In this document: in pieces, positions 13,326-15,295 of the stretch
Numbering within the stretch: the first letter of the stretch is position 1
How the letters are laid out: each line of letters starts with the position of its first letter
Assembly (NCBI GenBank): GCA_022822125.1
Contig: JAJECF010000174.1
Location: forward strand, 1 to 15,295
Direction of reading: 5' to 3'
DNA from: Alphaproteobacteria bacterium
Lineage (GTDB): Bacteria > Pseudomonadota > Alphaproteobacteria > Bin95
DNA: 15,295 bases
Program-made: the position numbers and the translations under genes
The notes under the pieces: generated by a model
Database searches by the model: none
What the model was told of the DNA's origin: nothing
The model's input: the letters and a program-made list of their open reading frames with translations, nothing else

Positions 13326-14935
13326 CAGCCCAACCGCGCCGTTTCGTCGACTGGCTCGCGGACGATCTCTACCGGCGCGGCACGCGCTTTGCGTTCGGCG
13401 TTCCGGGCGGCGGCGTCAGCCTGGATCTGCTCTCGGCCGCGCGGAACGCAGGGATGCGCACGGTTATCGCCGCGCGCGAGGATGCCGCCGCGATGATGGG
13501 CGGCGTCGCCGGCCGGCTCTCCGGAGCCCCGGGACTTGCCTTCTCGACCAAGGGGCCGGGGCTTGCCTCGGCAACCAACGGCCTTGCCTCGGCGCTGCTC
13601 GACCGGATGCCGCTGCTGTTTGTGGCGGAAGGGTTCGACGCGGCGGAGCTGGAATACCTCTCCCACCAGGTCTTCGACCAGAAGGGCCTGGTCGAGGGGC
13701 TGTTCGCCGGGATTTCCGGCGGCAAGGCCCGGGCGAGCATGCCCCGCGCAAACGAGGTGGGCCCGACGCTGGACGCGATGACGACGGCGCCGATGGGTCC
13801 GTCGGTGCTGCTCGCCGACCCCGATCTCATGACGGCCCCGGTGGACGCGCCGCCAGGTGGCCCGAAACCATCCGCGGCGGCCGCCGACCCGGACGCGATC
13901 CAGCGGGCGCGCGAGCTGATTGCCGGAGCGCGCCGGCCTGTAATCGTCGCGGGGCTCGAGGCGGCAGGCGCCGCGTCCGGCGTTCGGGACCTGGCCGCGG
14001 CGCTGGGAGCGCCGGCGTTGGTGACCTACATGGCCAAGGGCGTCGTCCCGGACAGCGATCCGATGTTCGCGGGCATCTTCACGGGCGGGGCGATCGAACG
14101 GGCGACCGTGGGCGCTGCGGACCTGATCGTCCTGGCGGGCCTCGATCCCGTCGAACTCATCCGCAAGCCCTGGCCCTACCGCGCACCGGTGCTCGACCTG
14201 TGCGCCTGCACGCATGCGCCCCACTATGTCGCGCCGGCCGTGCGGGTCGAGGGCGACCTTGCCGAAACCCTCCGGAAGCTCGCCGACGCGCCGGCGGCCA
14301 GCGACTGGAGCGCCGCCGGGATCGCCCGTTGCCGCGAGACGTTCTACTCGGACATGGGCATGCCGGGCGGAGGCGCCCTCTCGCCCGAGGCGGTGGTGCG
14401 GGAGGTCGGTCAGGCTTTTGAATTCATGCCGCGTGCGGCGATCGATGCGGGCGCCCACATGTTCTCAGCCTGCGCCTTCTGGAAGGCCGGATCGCCGCTC
14501 GACCTTCTGATCTCGAACGGCCTCGCCAGTATGGGTTTCGCCCTGCCTGCGGCGATCGCGGCGGCGCTGCACGACCCCGGCCGCGGCGCTATCGCGCTGA
14601 CCGGCGACGGCGGCCTGATGATGTGTCTCGGCGAGTTGAAGACCGCAGCGGCCGCAGGCGTCGACCTCACTGTCGTCGTCTTCAACGATGCGCGCCTCTC
14701 ACTGATCGACATCAAGCGCGAGCAACGCCAAATGCAGGATCTCGGCCTCTCATGGGATGCACCGGATTTCGCGAGGATTGCGGACGGCTTCGGTTTCACG
14801 GTCTGGACGGCGGGAACCCGGGAGGAAATGCGCGGCGCAGCCAAGGCCGCCGCTGCCGGCTCCGGGCCGCGACTGATCGAGGCCCGGATCGACGCGTCCG
14901 GATATCTGCAGCAGATGCGGGCGCTGCGCGGATAG
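13322..14935 (+). CDS. Thiamine-diphosphate-dependent enzyme (acetolactate synthase/2-keto acid decarboxylase fold)
   Basis: 537 residues with three domains. The N-terminal Pyr domain (about 1-175) begins FAFGVPGGGVSLDLLSAARN and holds Glu53 in AAREDAAAMMGG, the glutamate that activates ThDP; FSTKGPGLASATNGLASALL follows. The central domain (about 190-325) has RARELIAGARRPVIVAGLEA, typical of ALS-like enzymes. The C-terminal PP domain (about 355-520) carries GDGGLMMCLGELKTAAAAG (428-446) ending at Asn455 (FNDARLS), the ThDP/Mg motif GDG(x~25)N. ALS, benzoylformate decarboxylase, sulfopyruvate decarboxylase and oxalyl-CoA decarboxylase relatives share this layout; exact substrate residues cannot be assigned. 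The start overlaps the hyuA stop (ATGA). In context it probably decarboxylates or condenses a 2-keto acid made by the aminotransferase. Confidence 0.9.
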   Translation: MTAQPRRFVDWLADDLYRRGTRFAFGVPGGGVSLDLLSAARNAGMRTVIAAREDAAAMMGGVAGRLSGAPGLAFSTKGPGLASATNGLASALLDRMPLLFVAEGFDAAELEYLSHQVFDQKGLVEGLFAGISGGKARASMPRANEVGPTLDAMTTAPMGPSVLLADPDLMTAPVDAPPGGPKPSAAAADPDAIQRARELIAGARRPVIVAGLEAAGAASGVRDLAAALGAPALVTYMAKGVVPDSDPMFAGIFTGGAIERATVGAADLIVLAGLDPVELIRKPWPYRAPVLDLCACTHAPHYVAPAVRVEGDLAETLRKLADAPAASDWSAAGIARCRETFYSDMGMPGGGALSPEAVVREVGQAFEFMPRAAIDAGAHMFSACAFWKAGSPLDLLISNGLASMGFALPAAIAAALHDPGRGAIALTGDGGLMMCLGELKTAAAAGVDLTVVVFNDARLSLIDIKREQRQMQDLGLSWDAPDFARIADGFGFTVWTAGTREEMRGAAKAAAAGSGPRLIEARIDASGYLQQMRALRG

Positions 14936-15178
14936 CCGGTTGGTGAGCAGCGGGAATCACGAGATGAGCGCCATGATCGGATTGGGCCTGCCGGCTGATG
15001 CCTCGGACAGCCGACGGCTTCGGGTGATGTTGTTCGGCGCGCAGATTGGACGCCGCTCAGCCCTGCAACAGGTTGATTCGCCGCGATTCCAAGGAATCAA
15101 GCAATGGTGCCGAACAACACGTATGGCGCAGCCTCCCGATCGGGTACGCTTGGCCACCCGCAAACGAGGAGCACCGAT
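14936..15178. promoter_or_regulatory. Intergenic region with nested inverted repeats
   Basis: No gene is supported in these 243 bases. TTGATTC (15073-15079) is inverted at GAATCAA (15094-15100), and GATTCC-AA-GGAATC (15085-15098) forms a compact dyad inside the same span, so three GATTC-type half-sites lie within 28 bases. An outer pair, TGTTGTTCGGC (15028-15038) and GCCGAACAACA (15109-15119), brackets them. This looks like operator or structured leader DNA for the gene at 15179. A short CGGCTG/CAGCCG stem (14992-15013) without a U-tract is the only candidate operon end. Confidence 0.42.
15166..15170 (+). promoter_or_regulatory. Ribosome binding site of the last, partial gene
   Basis: GAGGA stands 8 nt before ATG 15179. 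This well-placed Shine-Dalgarno supports a real start despite the short visible frame. Confidence 0.6.
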
Positions 15179-15295
15179 ATGCCCATCGGCACCCGCTACG
15201 TCTTCATCGCAAGCATGGATGTGGACCCGGAGAAGGAGGATCTGTTCAACGAAGTCTACGACACCGAGCACGTGCCCTACCTGCTGGAGGTGCCG
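15179..15295 (+). CDS. Partial gene, probable EthD-like/dimeric alpha-beta barrel protein (5' end only)
   Basis: Only 39 codons are in the window and no stop is reached. The product begins MPIGTRYVFIASMDVDPEKE and continues through FNEVYDTEHVPYLLEVP. A short beta strand (RYVFIASMDV), then a helix with E-x-x-FNEVYDTEHVPYLL, is the usual first half of small ferredoxin-like dimeric barrels (EthD-like or DUF4286-like), where the (Y/D)-x-x-EH-V-P-x-(L) motif is common. It is separated from the ThDP-enzyme gene by 243 bases with its own ribosome binding site, so it is probably a new transcription unit. Function is unknown; many such proteins accompany catabolic enzymes. Confidence 0.6.
   Translation, partial: MPIGTRYVFIASMDVDPEKEDLFNEVYDTEHVPYLLEVP

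Noticed and set aside
9539..14458. Several large minus-strand frames opposite hyuB, hyuA and the ThDP gene
   Set aside because: They are antisense to clearly assigned genes, show no family motifs and have no plausible translation starts.
1..15295. tRNA, rRNA or insertion-sequence transposase genes
   Set aside because: No cloverleaf, rRNA core sequence or transposase motif was seen on either strand by eye.

Overview
The window reads as a GC-rich alphaproteobacterial chromosome. The best guess is a Rhodospirillales-like free-living or marine lineage. This rests on the base composition, the porin type, a tripartite tricarboxylate transporter (TTT) operon, and the TbpB-like lipoprotein paired with a Slam-type barrel. 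The taxon is an inference; no rRNA or marker gene is present. All complete genes lie on the plus strand. Most minus-strand open frames are shadows of high-GC codon bias.

Left block (about 1-4860): a surface or outer-membrane module. A porin (498-1625) is followed after 57 nt by a large lipoprotein (1683-3299). The lipoprotein has a textbook lipobox, a Gly/Ser linker, a charged helical segment and a C-terminal TbpB-like beta-barrel domain. A strong UUCG-capped hairpin with a U-rich tail (3323-3354) comes next. Then comes a 421-residue protein with an N-terminal TPR-like domain and a C-terminal barrel (3378-4643) that looks like a Slam (surface lipoprotein assembly modifier, DUF560). The lipoprotein and the Slam-like protein make a plausible cargo/translocator pair. 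Copies of one interspersed intergenic repeat family lie on both sides of the block: an inverted and fragmented set at 30-192, and two identical 65-bp copies at 4650-4799.

Middle (about 4860-5590): a gene graveyard and a regulatory region. A short plus-strand stretch resembles the glycine-rich loop of HipA-family kinases. A minus-strand LysR-family regulator is reduced to its first ~30 residues joined out of frame to its last ~58, so its interior is lost. A relatively AT-rich segment with a CTAATGA direct repeat and a strong Shine-Dalgarno leads into the next operon.

Right block (5591-14935): one tightly packed seven-gene operon. TctC-type binding protein, TctB and TctA form a TTT importer. 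They are followed, with overlapping or abutting ends, by a class IV (branched-chain-like) aminotransferase, a HyuB-type and a HyuA-type hydantoinase/oxoprolinase subunit, and a thiamine-diphosphate enzyme of the acetolactate synthase/2-keto acid decarboxylase fold. A coherent but unproven reading is import of a carboxylated cyclic amide, ATP-dependent ring opening by HyuA/HyuB, transamination to a 2-keto acid, and ThDP-dependent decarboxylation or ligation. A further gene of a small alpha/beta-barrel type starts at 15179 and runs off the window.

The two most interesting items are the Slam/lipoprotein pair downstream of a porin, and the unusual gene content of the TTT-led catabolic operon.
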